64,000 nt of DNA from Rhodococcus ruber. Lineage in GTDB: Bacteria > Actinomycetota > Actinomycetes > Mycobacteriales > Mycobacteriaceae. The translations under genes and the position numbers were made by a program. The notes beneath the pieces are model-generated. The model saw only the letters and a list, made by a program, of their open reading frames with translations, did not search any database and was not told the origin of the DNA. Numbering within the stretch: position 1 is the stretch's first letter; every line of letters starts with the position of its first letter. Of this stretch, positions 18,704-27,793 are shown in pieces. The stretch is from the NCBI RefSeq assembly GCF_027270735.1, contig NZ_JAPWIJ010000003.1, positions 248,001-312,000 of the forward strand, written 5' to 3'.

Positions 18704-19318
18704 ATGTCCGACACTCCCACCCCCAAGCCCAGAGCAACCCGGATGGACGCGGCCGACCGTCGAGAACTCGTCCTCGACGCCGCGACACGTGCGTTCGCAC
18801 GCGGGGGCTTTGCCGGAACGAGTACGGATGCGGTGGCGAAGGAAGCGGGCGTGTCGCAGCCTTACGTGGTCCGCATGTTCGGAACCAAAGTCGAGTTGTT
18901 TCGGCTGGTCTTCCAACGCTCCATCGACGGCATCATGACGGCATTCGACTCGGTGCTGGCTTCGGGGCCCCTGGACCCTGCCGACGACGAGACCTGGGCC
19001 GACCTCGGCGGTGCCTACGCCGATCTGGTGGCCGATCGCGACCTGCTGATGGTCATGATGCACGGGTTCGGCGCAGGGTCGGTGCCCGAGATCGGCCGCC
19101 AGGCACGGGAAGGAATGGGCGCGATCTACAGCCAGATCCGCAACGGAACCGGGTGTTCGGAAGATCAGGCTCGGCAATTCATCGCGCACGGAATGCTGCT
19201 CAACGTCTTGTTGTCGATGCAGGCACCGGAGCATCCGGAGGACAGCGCCGGACTGCACGAGATGACGATGTGCGCGTTCGGAACCACGCTGGTTCCAGCC
19301 GATTCCGGACAGCTGTGA
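18704..19318 (+). CDS. TetR-family transcriptional regulator
   Basis: A 204-residue regulator. The N-terminal helix-turn-helix (residues about 15-60) contains RELVLDAATRAFARGGFAGTSTDAVAKEAGVSQPYVVRMFG in segments typical of the family. The C-terminal ligand domain is helical. It is divergent from the DHA2 pump at 17168 and probably represses both genes through the dyad in the 81-nt gap. The inducer is unknown. Confidence 0.92.
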   Translation: MSDTPTPKPRATRMDAADRRELVLDAATRAFARGGFAGTSTDAVAKEAGVSQPYVVRMFGTKVELFRLVFQRSIDGIMTAFDSVLASGPLDPADDETWADLGGAYADLVADRDLLMVMMHGFGAGSVPEIGRQAREGMGAIYSQIRNGTGCSEDQARQFIAHGMLLNVLLSMQAPEHPEDSAGLHEMTMCAFGTTLVPADSGQL

Positions 19319-19321
19319 AGG

Positions 19322-21046
19322 CTAAGGACGCATCTCGTACCGACCGTCGTACGTGACGACCTCGTTCCAGACCGTCTCGAAACGGCCCGCATCGACCACC
19401 GGCTTACGGACGGCATCGAGCGCCCACTGTTGTTGCGCCGCGGTCGACGACGGCTTCCCGTACAGCGCGACGGCGTAACCGGAGAAGTCCCTGATCTGGA
19501 AATCGAATATCTGGTCCACCATCTCGGTCGAGATCTCGTCGGCCTGCTCGAGCAGCAAGTGACCGTAGACGACGAGTGAGAACAGGTGTCCCACCACGAG
19601 CAAGAAGTCGAGGTCCTTCTGCTGCGCTTCGTCGGGGGCGCATTCGGCGAGAAACGACCTGAACGCCTGTGCCTGCTCGTAGAACCGTCCGACATTGGGG
19701 ATGCCGGAGTGCTTCCGGTACACCGGGTTCCAGTCGTGGAACCGAACCGAGCTCGCACCGCGGGCAGGCCCTTGAGCGAAGAAGAAGCTGTCGTCGACCG
19801 GCTCGGTTTCGGTGCCGACGTCGGGGTAGTCGGTGGGCGAGAACATGTATGCCGGCATGAACTTGAGCATCAGCGCGACGTTGACGTGCACGGTGCCCTC
19901 GAGCTTGGGAAGTGTTCCGATCAGCTGGGCGGCCTCACGGAAGTAGGTGTTCTTCTCGTACCCCTTGGCTGCGATGACGTCGTGCAACAGCCGAACGACG
20001 GTTTCACCCTCCGAAGTGACCTTGGCCTTGGTCATCGGATTGAACAGCAGGTAGCGCCGGTCCTCGGGTCCGGCAGCACGGAAGTAGTCCACTGCTCGGG
20101 CGCTGAAGAGTTTCATCGCGATCAGGCGCGAGTATGCGTCGACGAATGCGCTGCGCACGTGCGGAAAATCGGTCACGCGATTTCCATAGAGAATTCGGTT
20201 GTTCGCATGTGTGATCGCCTCGTAGAACGCATGCTCGCAGATGCCGACCGAACCGGTGCAGAGATTGAACTTGCCGACGTTCACCGTGTTCAGTGCCGCC
20301 GAGAAGGCATCGGCACCGGTGTGCAGAATGTCCTGCTTGCGCACGGGGTAATTCTCGAGCGAGAACGTACTGACGTACATCTGACCGTGTACGACGCTCT
20401 CCCGCAGCAGATACGCGGGATGCGCGCTGTCGGCTACGAAGAACACGTACGAATCCGGTCCCTCGATGTCGGTGCGCCGACCGAACACCGACACCATCCC
20501 GGCCACGTTGCCGTTTCCGATGTAGTACTTCTCCCCCGATGCGGTGAACTCGAGGTCGTCGTCGGTGGTGGAGGGCGTCAACAGCATGTCGGTGGAGTAC
20601 ACGTCGGCACCGTGTGCCCGCTCGGACAAGCCGAAGGCCATGACTCCGCCGCGGTCGAGTTCCCTCGCTGCACGCCGCTTGGCGTCGTCGTTCGCACTCA
20701 TCCAGATCGGCCCCAACCCGAGGACGGTGACCTGCCAGGTGTACCAGTACGCCAGACCGTAGAACCCGAGAATCTCGCTGAGCGCCGCGTTGCGCGCGGC
20801 GTCCCACCGTGTGTTCGGCGATCCTTCGGCATACGCGGCCGGTGTGGAGAATGTTGCGAACAACTTCTGCTCGGCGACGAATTCCAGAAAGTCTGCGGGC
20901 CAGACGCTGTCGAGATCGTCCGCCAACAGCCTGCCTTTACCGCGGCTCTCGAACCATTCGATCAGTGCGCGCAGCTGTCGGCGAGAGTCTTCGTCGAGCT
21001 CGGCCGGGTCGAAAGTCGTCGGATCGAACAGCGCATACTGAGCCAC
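19322..21046 (-). CDS. Acyl-CoA dehydrogenase family protein
   Basis: A 574-residue flavoenzyme, longer than the usual 380-400-residue dehydrogenases because of an N-terminal extension of about 80 residues and a longer C-terminus. The middle part has the family elements FGLSERAHGAD and FTASGEKYYIGNGN. It probably oxidises an acyl-CoA with FAD, but a catalytic glutamate could not be placed with confidence. AGGAGAGG lies 6 nt before the GTG start and TAGCTT fits a -10 about 30 nt upstream. It sits between tetR and proS; no fatty-acid operon surrounds it. Confidence 0.85.
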   Translation of the reverse strand: MAQYALFDPTTFDPAELDEDSRRQLRALIEWFESRGKGRLLADDLDSVWPADFLEFVAEQKLFATFSTPAAYAEGSPNTRWDAARNAALSEILGFYGLAYWYTWQVTVLGLGPIWMSANDDAKRRAARELDRGGVMAFGLSERAHGADVYSTDMLLTPSTTDDDLEFTASGEKYYIGNGNVAGMVSVFGRRTDIEGPDSYVFFVADSAHPAYLLRESVVHGQMYVSTFSLENYPVRKQDILHTGADAFSAALNTVNVGKFNLCTGSVGICEHAFYEAITHANNRILYGNRVTDFPHVRSAFVDAYSRLIAMKLFSARAVDYFRAAGPEDRRYLLFNPMTKAKVTSEGETVVRLLHDVIAAKGYEKNTYFREAAQLIGTLPKLEGTVHVNVALMLKFMPAYMFSPTDYPDVGTETEPVDDSFFFAQGPARGASSVRFHDWNPVYRKHSGIPNVGRFYEQAQAFRSFLAECAPDEAQQKDLDFLLVVGHLFSLVVYGHLLLEQADEISTEMVDQIFDFQIRDFSGYAVALYGKPSSTAAQQQWALDAVRKPVVDAGRFETVWNEVVTYDGRYEMRP

Positions 21047-21122
21047 GGTGTGACCTCTCCTAGTCGTTGTCCCGAAGCTACCAGCGGGTAAACGACCGCG
21101 CAGAAAGATCGCGAGAGAAGTC

Positions 21123-22874
21123 CTAGGGGGTGTGCCGGACGGCCTTCACGATCTCCTCGACCGCCGAATCGATGTCCAGTTCGCGACTCTCACCGGAGAA
21201 GCGGTCGCGGATCTCGACCTTGCCGTCGGCCCAGCCGCGGCCGAGAACGACCACGAGCGGAACGCCGATCAGCTCCGAGTCCTTGAACTTCACTCCCGGC
21301 GACGCTTTGCGATCGTCGAACAGAACCTCTATTCCCTGCGTGTCCAGTTGTGTCGCAATGGATTCCGCACCCGCACGCGCAGCGTCGTCCTTGTTGGCGA
21401 TCACCAGATGGACGTCGGCGGGCGCAACCTCCGACGGCCACCGCAGGCCCTTGTCGTCGTGCATCTGCTCGGCGATCACGGCAACCAAACGTGAGACACC
21501 GACGCCGTAGGAACCCTGCACCAGACGGACGGGCTTACCTGCCTCGCCGAGAACATCGACCGAGAACGCGTCGGTGTACTTGTACCCGAGCTGGAAGATG
21601 TGTCCGATCTCGATCCCGCGGGCGCTGACGAGCGGACCACGACCGTCGGGAGACATGTCACCGTCGCGTACCTCGGCCGCTTCGATGGTTCCGTCGGGAA
21701 CGAAGTCACGACCCGCAACCAGGTTCACCACATGCTTGCCCTTGATATCCGCGCCGGTGATCCACGACGTCCCGTCGACGACCCTCGGGTCGACGAGATA
21801 GCGAACTCCGTTGGCCTGCAACGCGCGCGGTCCGATGTACCCCTTGATCAGGAACGGATTGGCCTCGAAATCCGCGTCGGTCAACAACGCGAACTCGGCG
21901 GGTTCGAGCGATGCTTCGAGCCGCTTCTCGTCCACCTCACGGTCGCCGGGCAGCCCGACGGCGAGCAACTCCCACTCTCCCTCGGCATTGCGAACCTTGA
22001 GCAGGATGTTCTTGAGAGTGTCGGCCCCGGTGACGGTACGGCCCAGATCGGCGCCGTTGGCCCACTCGACGAGAGTCGCGATGGTCGGGGTATCGCCCGT
22101 CTCGTAGTCGACCGCGGCCGGCTGCCCCTCGATGGGGAGCGGCTCGGGTGCCGGTGTCGTGACGGCCTCGACGTTGGCCGCGTAACCCGACTCGACGCAT
22201 CGAACGTAGGTGTCTTCGCCGATGTCGCTCTCGGCGAGGAATTCCTCGGATGCACTGCCGCCCATGGCACCGGACGTCGCAGCGACGATGACGTAGGAGA
22301 CGCCGAGTCTGGCGAAGATGCGCTGGTAGGCCTCACGGTGGGCGGCGTAGGACTTCTTCAGTCCGTCCTCGTCCATGTCGAAGGAGTAGGAGTCCTTCAT
22401 GACGAATTCGCGCCCGCGGAGAATGCCTGCGCGGGGCCGCTCCTCGTCACGGTACTTCGTCTGGATCTGATACAGCGTGACCGGGAGATCCTTGTACGAG
22501 TTGCACTCGGCCTTCACCGTCAGCGCGAACAGCTCTTCGTGGGTGGGCCCCAGCAGCATGTCGTTGCCCTTGCGGTCCTGCAACCGGAACAGTGCGTCGC
22601 CGTATTCGGTCCACCGATTCGTGGTCTCGTAGGGCTCACGCGGCAGCAAGGCGGGCAGCGAGATCTCCTGCGCTCCGATGGCGTTCATCTCCTCGCGCAC
22701 CACGCGCTCGACCTGCCGAAGGACCCGCAAACCGAGGGGAAGCCACGAGTAGACACCCGGCGCGATACGACGAACGTAGCCGGCGCGAACCAACAGCTTG
22801 TGGCTGTCGACCTCGGCGTCGGCAGGGTCGTCGCGAAGGGTACGGAGGAACAGCTGCGAAAGACGGGTGATCAC
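21123..22874 (-). CDS. proS: Prolyl-tRNA synthetase
   Basis: A 583-residue class II synthetase. Motif 1 ([21 protein letters not shown]) and motif 2 ([18 protein letters not shown]) are visible, then an editing INS-type insertion (about residues 225-405), motif 3 ([13 protein letters not shown]) and the C-terminal anticodon-binding domain. Length and insertion match the bacterial ProS type. The start is GTG 22874. It is divergent from yaaA with 70 nt between them. Confidence 0.97.
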   Translation of the reverse strand: MITRLSQLFLRTLRDDPADAEVDSHKLLVRAGYVRRIAPGVYSWLPLGLRVLRQVERVVREEMNAIGAQEISLPALLPREPYETTNRWTEYGDALFRLQDRKGNDMLLGPTHEELFALTVKAECNSYKDLPVTLYQIQTKYRDEERPRAGILRGREFVMKDSYSFDMDEDGLKKSYAAHREAYQRIFARLGVSYVIVAATSGAMGGSASEEFLAESDIGEDTYVRCVESGYAANVEAVTTPAPEPLPIEGQPAAVDYETGDTPTIATLVEWANGADLGRTVTGADTLKNILLKVRNAEGEWELLAVGLPGDREVDEKRLEASLEPAEFALLTDADFEANPFLIKGYIGPRALQANGVRYLVDPRVVDGTSWITGADIKGKHVVNLVAGRDFVPDGTIEAAEVRDGDMSPDGRGPLVSARGIEIGHIFQLGYKYTDAFSVDVLGEAGKPVRLVQGSYGVGVSRLVAVIAEQMHDDKGLRWPSEVAPADVHLVIANKDDAARAGAESIATQLDTQGIEVLFDDRKASPGVKFKDSELIGVPLVVVLGRGWADGKVEIRDRFSGESRELDIDSAVEEIVKAVRHTP

Positions 22875-22930
22875 GGGTTGTCAGACTAGTCGGTTGCGCA
22901 GCACCTGTGAGCAGGTGGCCGTGCAGTGAG

Positions 22931-22945
22931 TAGCCTTGACCACCG
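22931..22945 (+). promoter_or_regulatory. Candidate leaderless promoter for yaaA
   Basis: TAGCCT (22931-22936) fits the -10 consensus and lies 8 nt before GTG 22945. This supports GTG 22945 over the in-frame TTG at 22936, which would lie inside the -10 element. Confidence 0.4.
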
Positions 22946-23688
22946 TGCTGATTCTGCTTCCTCCCTCCGAGACGAAGTCCGACGGCGGTTCCGGAGCACC
23001 CCTCGATCTGGACCGACTGGCGTTGCCGTCGTTGTTGCCTCTTCGCCGAAAGCTCGCCGATGCGCTGGTCGAGCTCTCCGGCGACGTCGACGCCTCCATC
23101 GCGGCACTCGGCCTCGGGCCTACCCAGGTCGACGAGGTCGACCGCAACGCGCGGTTGTGGACCTCCCCCACCACGCCCGCCCTGCAGCGGTACACCGGCG
23201 TGCTCTACGACGCACTCGATGCGCCGTCGTTCACCAGAGCCGGTCGCGCCCGGGCACATGCGAGACTGTGGATCGGATCGGCACTGTTCGGGGCCGTCCG
23301 CGCGTCCGATCCGATTCCGTCGTATCGGCTTTCGGGCGGATCGACGATTCCCCACTTCGGCACGCTGCGATCACACTGGAAGCCAGAGCTTTCCGATGCC
23401 ATATCCGCCGAGGACGAAGGCATCGTCGTCGACCTTCGCTCCGGCACCTATCAACAGCTCGGTCCCGTTCCGGGCGCGATCACCGCGACAGTGCTCACCG
23501 AGAAGCCCGACGGCAGCCGATCGGTGGTGAGCCACTTCAACAAGCATCACAAGGGACTGTTGGCACGCGCGTTGACCCTGACCACCGCCGAGCCCAAGGA
23601 TGTGAAGGCCGTTGCGCGCGTGGCATCGAAAGCGGGTCTCCGAGTCGAAGTTGCGTCGGCGACCGAGCTGATCGTGCTCACCGAATGA
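22945..23688 (+). CDS. yaaA: YaaA family peroxide stress protein (DUF328)
   Basis: A 247-residue cytoplasmic protein beginning VLILLPPSETKSDGG, the YaaA opening, with LYDALDAPSF and HFNKHHKGLLARAL as further family blocks. In E. coli YaaA lowers free iron and protects DNA during peroxide stress and has a DNA-binding fold; the biochemical activity is not settled. The stop codon overlaps the start of the DUF2786 gene (ATGA), an arrangement that suggests a shared task. Confidence 0.9.
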   Translation: MLILLPPSETKSDGGSGAPLDLDRLALPSLLPLRRKLADALVELSGDVDASIAALGLGPTQVDEVDRNARLWTSPTTPALQRYTGVLYDALDAPSFTRAGRARAHARLWIGSALFGAVRASDPIPSYRLSGGSTIPHFGTLRSHWKPELSDAISAEDEGIVVDLRSGTYQQLGPVPGAITATVLTEKPDGSRSVVSHFNKHHKGLLARALTLTTAEPKDVKAVARVASKAGLRVEVASATELIVLTE

Positions 23689-24896
23689 GCGATATCCCCG
23701 GTCTGCTCCGCACGGGAGCCGACGCGTCCGTGGGCAAGACCAAGAGCCAACGCGTCGCCGACGACGTTGCCGATCGGCTGGTGTCGATGGACGCAACCGA
23801 GGTCGGCACGCGGGCGCTGACGAACATGATCGAGACTTTGTACGAAAACGGTTGGCAGCCTCTGGATTTGGTGCACGTGGTGCGGCGTCAGCACACGATG
23901 GCCGTGACCACCCTCGCGGCGGCAGCACTGCTGCATCAAGCCGATATCACCGATGCGGACTCGCGGGCCCCGCAGGACTGGGTGGATCAGATGTCGTCCA
24001 TCTGCGAGCAGTTCCCGAAAATTGCGGCGAGGGTCGAGTCCACCCCCGACTTCCTGACGGCGTATCTGGCGTCCTCGGGCCGGTCGGATTACATTGCCGC
24101 CAGCGATCAGTGGCTCGATGTACTCACCCTGCTCGGGCAATGGCAGACACTCCCCCGGTGGCCGCAACTGGGTGCCAAGCCGTCCCAGTGGCCGCGCGTG
24201 CGCCCCACGCTGCAGGGTGTTTCCGGCTCCGACTCGCCGAACACCAAGATGCTGAGCAAGATTCGTGGCCTGTTGGCCAAAGCCGACGCCACGGACTTCG
24301 AGGAGGAAGCCGAGACGCTGACGGCCAAGGCGCAGGAGTTGATGACGCGCTACTCGATCGACACCATGCTGCTCTCGCAGGGCCGCATCGACATTCACGG
24401 CCGGCGGGTACATGTCGACGGCCCCCATGCCCCAGCCAAGGCGCAACTGCTGCACGTCGTCGGAAGCGCCAACCGCGTCAAGGCGATCTGGGACTCCGAG
24501 TTCGCCGTGGCAACTCTCGTGGGCGCCCCGGTGGACGTGGAACAGACCGAATTGCTGTTCACCTCCCTACTGGTCCAGGCAACCCGTGCCCTCGGCCACT
24601 CCCCGGAAGCGAAGAAGCGCAAGAAAGCCGGCTCGGCTGCCTTCGGTAAAGCCTTTCTGTATGCATATGCGATCCGAGTAGGAGATCGCTTGACCGACGC
24701 CGATGCGCACGCAGTCGAGGAGGCTCGCCACGAATCCGGTGATCTCCTGCCGATATTGGCGGCACAGACGGTCGCAGTGGAAGCCGAGTTCGATCGACTG
24801 TTTCCGACGGCAAAGCCGATGCGCGGTCCGCGTCTGGACGCGGAGGGCTGGGACTCGGGCCAAGCGGCCGCGGATCGGGCCGACCTCTCGCGCTGA
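23685..24896 (+). CDS. DUF2786 domain protein
   Basis: A 403-residue protein. The N-terminal 150 residues are helical without a recognised domain. The DUF2786 motif lies around residue 186 (TKMLSKIRGLLAKADATDFEEEA), followed by AQELMTRYSID, and the C-terminal 200 residues include a KKRKKAGSAAFGKAF segment. No enzymatic motif could be named. ATG 23685 overlaps the yaaA stop; the longer open frame upstream lies within yaaA and is non-coding. Function is unknown. Confidence 0.85.
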   Translation: MSDIPGLLRTGADASVGKTKSQRVADDVADRLVSMDATEVGTRALTNMIETLYENGWQPLDLVHVVRRQHTMAVTTLAAAALLHQADITDADSRAPQDWVDQMSSICEQFPKIAARVESTPDFLTAYLASSGRSDYIAASDQWLDVLTLLGQWQTLPRWPQLGAKPSQWPRVRPTLQGVSGSDSPNTKMLSKIRGLLAKADATDFEEEAETLTAKAQELMTRYSIDTMLLSQGRIDIHGRRVHVDGPHAPAKAQLLHVVGSANRVKAIWDSEFAVATLVGAPVDVEQTELLFTSLLVQATRALGHSPEAKKRKKAGSAAFGKAFLYAYAIRVGDRLTDADAHAVEEARHESGDLLPILAAQTVAVEAEFDRLFPTAKPMRGPRLDAEGWDSGQAAADRADLSR

Positions 24897-24938
24897 GGTG
24901 TGAAGTTCGGCTGCTGATCCGCAAGGCAAAATGGTTCT

Positions 24939-26285
24939 GTGCCCGACACTCTCGACGACATCATGACAAGAACCTCGGACTTGCTTTCCGAGCGCAACAT
25001 GGCCGCGCTGTCGACGTTGATGGCAGGCGTGTCGACGACCGACGCGGTGCGGATACTCGAGCGAGTCGACTCCGCTGGCCGCGCGGTGCTCTTTCGACTA
25101 CTGCCCAAGGACGAGGCGGTGTCGGTGTTCGAGCGGTTCGACGCCACAGTGCGCAGTGAGTTGTTCGAGAGCCTGCGTAGCGACGACGTCATCGCGCTGT
25201 TCGAGGACCTCGACCCGGACGACCGAGTCGAACTGCTCGACGAACTTCCGTCCAATGTCGCGCACCGGATGATGAGCGGACTCTCCGCCGCGGAGCGGAC
25301 GCTGACGGCACCGATGTTGGGCTACGACCGTGGATCGGTCGGTCGGCGGATGAGCCCCGAGTACGTGCGCGTGCACTCCGACGCCACGGTGGCCGAGGCC
25401 CTCGATGCTGTTCGCCGTACCGGCGCGGAGGCCGAATCGGTCTACGTCCTGCCGATCACCGACGGGCACCGCACCCTGGTCGGCGTAGTGACTCTTGCCG
25501 ACCTGGCGACCGCGGCACCGACGACCCCGGTGGGCGATCTGTATTCGGATCATCCGGTGGTGAGGGCGGACTCGTCCGCCGAGGTCGCGTCCCGGCTGTG
25601 CTTCGAGCACCGTAGTGCCGCGGTGGTGGTCGTCGACTCCGAGCAACGGCTGATCGGGATTCTCACTCTCGAGCAGTCCGCGCGCATACTCGAGGAGGCT
25701 GAGGACGAGGACGCCGCCCGGGCGGGCGGCTCGGAGCCGCTACGGCGTCCCTACCTGTCCACGCCGGTGCTCGCCATCGTTCGCTCCCGCGTGGTGTGGC
25801 TACTGGTGCTGGCGTTGTCGGCAATTCTCACGGTGCAGGTACTCGAGATCTTCGAGCATGCTCTTGCCGCCGTGGTCACTCTCGCCCTGTTCATCCCACT
25901 GTTGACCGGGACCGGAGGCAACACCGGCTCGCAGGCAGCGACCACCGTCACCCGAGCTCTGGCACTGGGCGACGTCCGTCCACGCGACATCGCCGCAGTG
26001 CTGTTTCGCGAGGTCCGCGTCGGCGCGACCATGGGTGCGATGCTCGGCACCCTCGGCTTCGTGATCGCCGGACTCGTCTACGACTGGCACCTCGGGGTCG
26101 TCATCGGAACGACACTGCTGTCGATCTGCACACTTGCGGCCACGGTCGGCGGCGCGATGCCGCTGATCGCGAAGAAGATCGGTGTGGACCCGGCGGTCTT
26201 CTCGACGCCCTTCATCTCCACCTTCTGCGATGCCACGGGTCTGATCGTGTATTTCCTCATCGCCAAGGCTGTTCTCGGCGTGTGA
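24939..26285 (+). CDS. mgtE: Magnesium transporter MgtE
   Basis: A 448-residue Mg2+ channel. It has the N-terminal helical domain (LLPKDEAVSVFERFD, LLDELPSN), a pair of CBS domains (about residues 130-255) that sense Mg2+, and a C-terminal membrane domain with about five segments. The membrane domain contains PLLTGTGGNTGSQAATTVTRALALG, the conserved pore-lining region, shown here in part. The start GTG 24939 lies 42 nt after the DUF2786 gene. No M-box riboswitch fits in that gap. Confidence 0.95.
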   Translation: MPDTLDDIMTRTSDLLSERNMAALSTLMAGVSTTDAVRILERVDSAGRAVLFRLLPKDEAVSVFERFDATVRSELFESLRSDDVIALFEDLDPDDRVELLDELPSNVAHRMMSGLSAAERTLTAPMLGYDRGSVGRRMSPEYVRVHSDATVAEALDAVRRTGAEAESVYVLPITDGHRTLVGVVTLADLATAAPTTPVGDLYSDHPVVRADSSAEVASRLCFEHRSAAVVVVDSEQRLIGILTLEQSARILEEAEDEDAARAGGSEPLRRPYLSTPVLAIVRSRVVWLLVLALSAILTVQVLEIFEHALAAVVTLALFIPLLTGTGGNTGSQAATTVTRALALGDVRPRDIAAVLFREVRVGATMGAMLGTLGFVIAGLVYDWHLGVVIGTTLLSICTLAATVGGAMPLIAKKIGVDPAVFSTPFISTFCDATGLIVYFLIAKAVLGV

Positions 26286-26298
26286 TCAGCTCTGGTCG

Positions 26299-27786
26299 TC
26301 AGCCTTTCTGGGCGTCTTCCTGTGCTGCCTGGGCCTGCGCGACCTGCTGCGGGGTGAAACGGATGAAGAGGGCCGCGAGGCCGGCTATGACGGCGCAGAC
26401 GGCGCAGCAGAACAGAGCGAACATGTAGCCCGAGCTCAGTGCATCGAGTTGGCTCTCGTTCATCAGTGTCGCCGGCCCGGATATTCCGCCCAGCGAGATG
26501 GTGCGCGAGGTGACCAGCGCACCGATGACGGCCAAGGCCAACGGGCCACCGAGGGTTTGCGCAACCAGAGAAATCGCCGTCAACGGCCCTATCTCGGTGG
26601 GGCTCACCCCGGCGATGGCGCACAGCGGGAGCGGCACCACCGTCAGGCCGACACCGAAGCCGATGCCGATGACGGGAAAGAACAGTCCGGGGAAGTACGA
26701 CGAGTCCGCGTTCATCGTCGTGACCGACACCATGAGCCAGCCGACCATGATGACGGCACCGCTCAGAATCAACCAACGGGGAGCGATTCGGGTCACCAGT
26801 TGCGAGGCCAGGAACGCCGCGGCACCGAGTCCGAAGGCGAACGGCACGAACGCCAGCCCGGCATGAAGCGGGCTGTATCCCAAGATGTCCTGAACGAACA
26901 GGGCCACGTACGCGGCGAGGCAGAACATCACTCCGCCGGCGAAGAAGATGGCCACGAAGGTCGCGACCCGATCGCGGTTGCGGAACAGCGAGAACGGCAG
27001 CAGCGGATTGTCGGCACGACGCTCGACCAGCAGGAACAATCCGAGGAAGAGCAATCCCGCGATGAGCGAGATGATGACGATCGGGCTGGTCCAGCCCAGT
27101 TCGGTGCCCTCACTCAAGGCCAGGACCACGCCGGTGCAACCCAGCGTGGCCAGAATCGCGCCGGGGACGTCGAGAGGGAGTTTCGCGCCCACCGTCTCTT
27201 TCAGCGACACGACCGCAAGCACCACGATCACCACACCGATCGGCACGTTGATCAGGAAGATCCAGCGCCAGGACACCTCGGTCAACGCGCCGCCGATGAT
27301 GAGCCCGGCAATGGAGCCGACACCCGTCATGGCCGCGTAGATCGCAATGGCTTGATTGCGTACCGGGCCGGGCGCGAAGGTGGTTGCCACCAGCGCAAAC
27401 GCCGTGGGCGACGCCACCGCGGCCCCGACCCCCTGTAGAGCCCTGGCCGCGACGAGCGTGGCTTCGTTGACAGCGAGACCGCACAGCAGCGACGCGATCG
27501 TGAACAGCACGACACCGGCCAGGAACATCTTCTTGCGACCGAATGCATCGCCGAGCCTGCCGCCGAGCAGCATCAGTCCGCCGAACGCCAGAGCGTACGA
27601 CGTCAGCACCCAGTTGCGACCGGCGTCGGACAATCCCAGGTCCGCCTGTAGGGGTGCCAGGGCCAGGTTGGCGACGGTGCCGTCGAGCACCACCATCAGC
27701 TGCAGGCCACTCAGGACGATGATCGCCATCCCGAACGCTCGGGTCGTCACCGGATATTCGATCTCGGTGGCGGAGGTCTGGGACAT
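26299..27786 (-). CDS. efpA: EfpA-like MFS efflux pump (DHA2 family)
   Basis: A membrane protein of about 495 residues with fourteen hydrophobic segments. Motif A reads GGRLGDAFGRKKMF, and the start region FGMAIIVLSGLQLMVVLDGT and the tail FTPQQVAQAQ are very close to mycobacterial EfpA. As in M. tuberculosis (Rv2846c-Rv2847c) it lies next to cysG. EfpA is an essential mycobacterial efflux pump linked to drug tolerance and reported to move lipids. ATG 27786 is used; an in-frame GTG at 27801 inside the cysG stop region is an alternative. Confidence 0.9.
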   Translation of the reverse strand: MSQTSATEIEYPVTTRAFGMAIIVLSGLQLMVVLDGTVANLALAPLQADLGLSDAGRNWVLTSYALAFGGLMLLGGRLGDAFGRKKMFLAGVVLFTIASLLCGLAVNEATLVAARALQGVGAAVASPTAFALVATTFAPGPVRNQAIAIYAAMTGVGSIAGLIIGGALTEVSWRWIFLINVPIGVVIVVLAVVSLKETVGAKLPLDVPGAILATLGCTGVVLALSEGTELGWTSPIVIISLIAGLLFLGLFLLVERRADNPLLPFSLFRNRDRVATFVAIFFAGGVMFCLAAYVALFVQDILGYSPLHAGLAFVPFAFGLGAAAFLASQLVTRIAPRWLILSGAVIMVGWLMVSVTTMNADSSYFPGLFFPVIGIGFGVGLTVVPLPLCAIAGVSPTEIGPLTAISLVAQTLGGPLALAVIGALVTSRTISLGGISGPATLMNESQLDALSSGYMFALFCCAVCAVIAGLAALFIRFTPQQVAQAQAAQEDAQKG

Positions 27787-27793
27787 CGATGAC

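Noticed and set aside
24897-24938. Mg2+ riboswitch (M-box) before mgtE
   Set aside because: Only 42 nt separate mgtE from the upstream gene, far too short for an M-box.
26449-27438. A 329-codon plus-strand open frame opposite the EfpA-like gene
   Set aside because: It is His/Arg/Gln-rich shadow sequence; the minus-strand gene has full MFS motifs.
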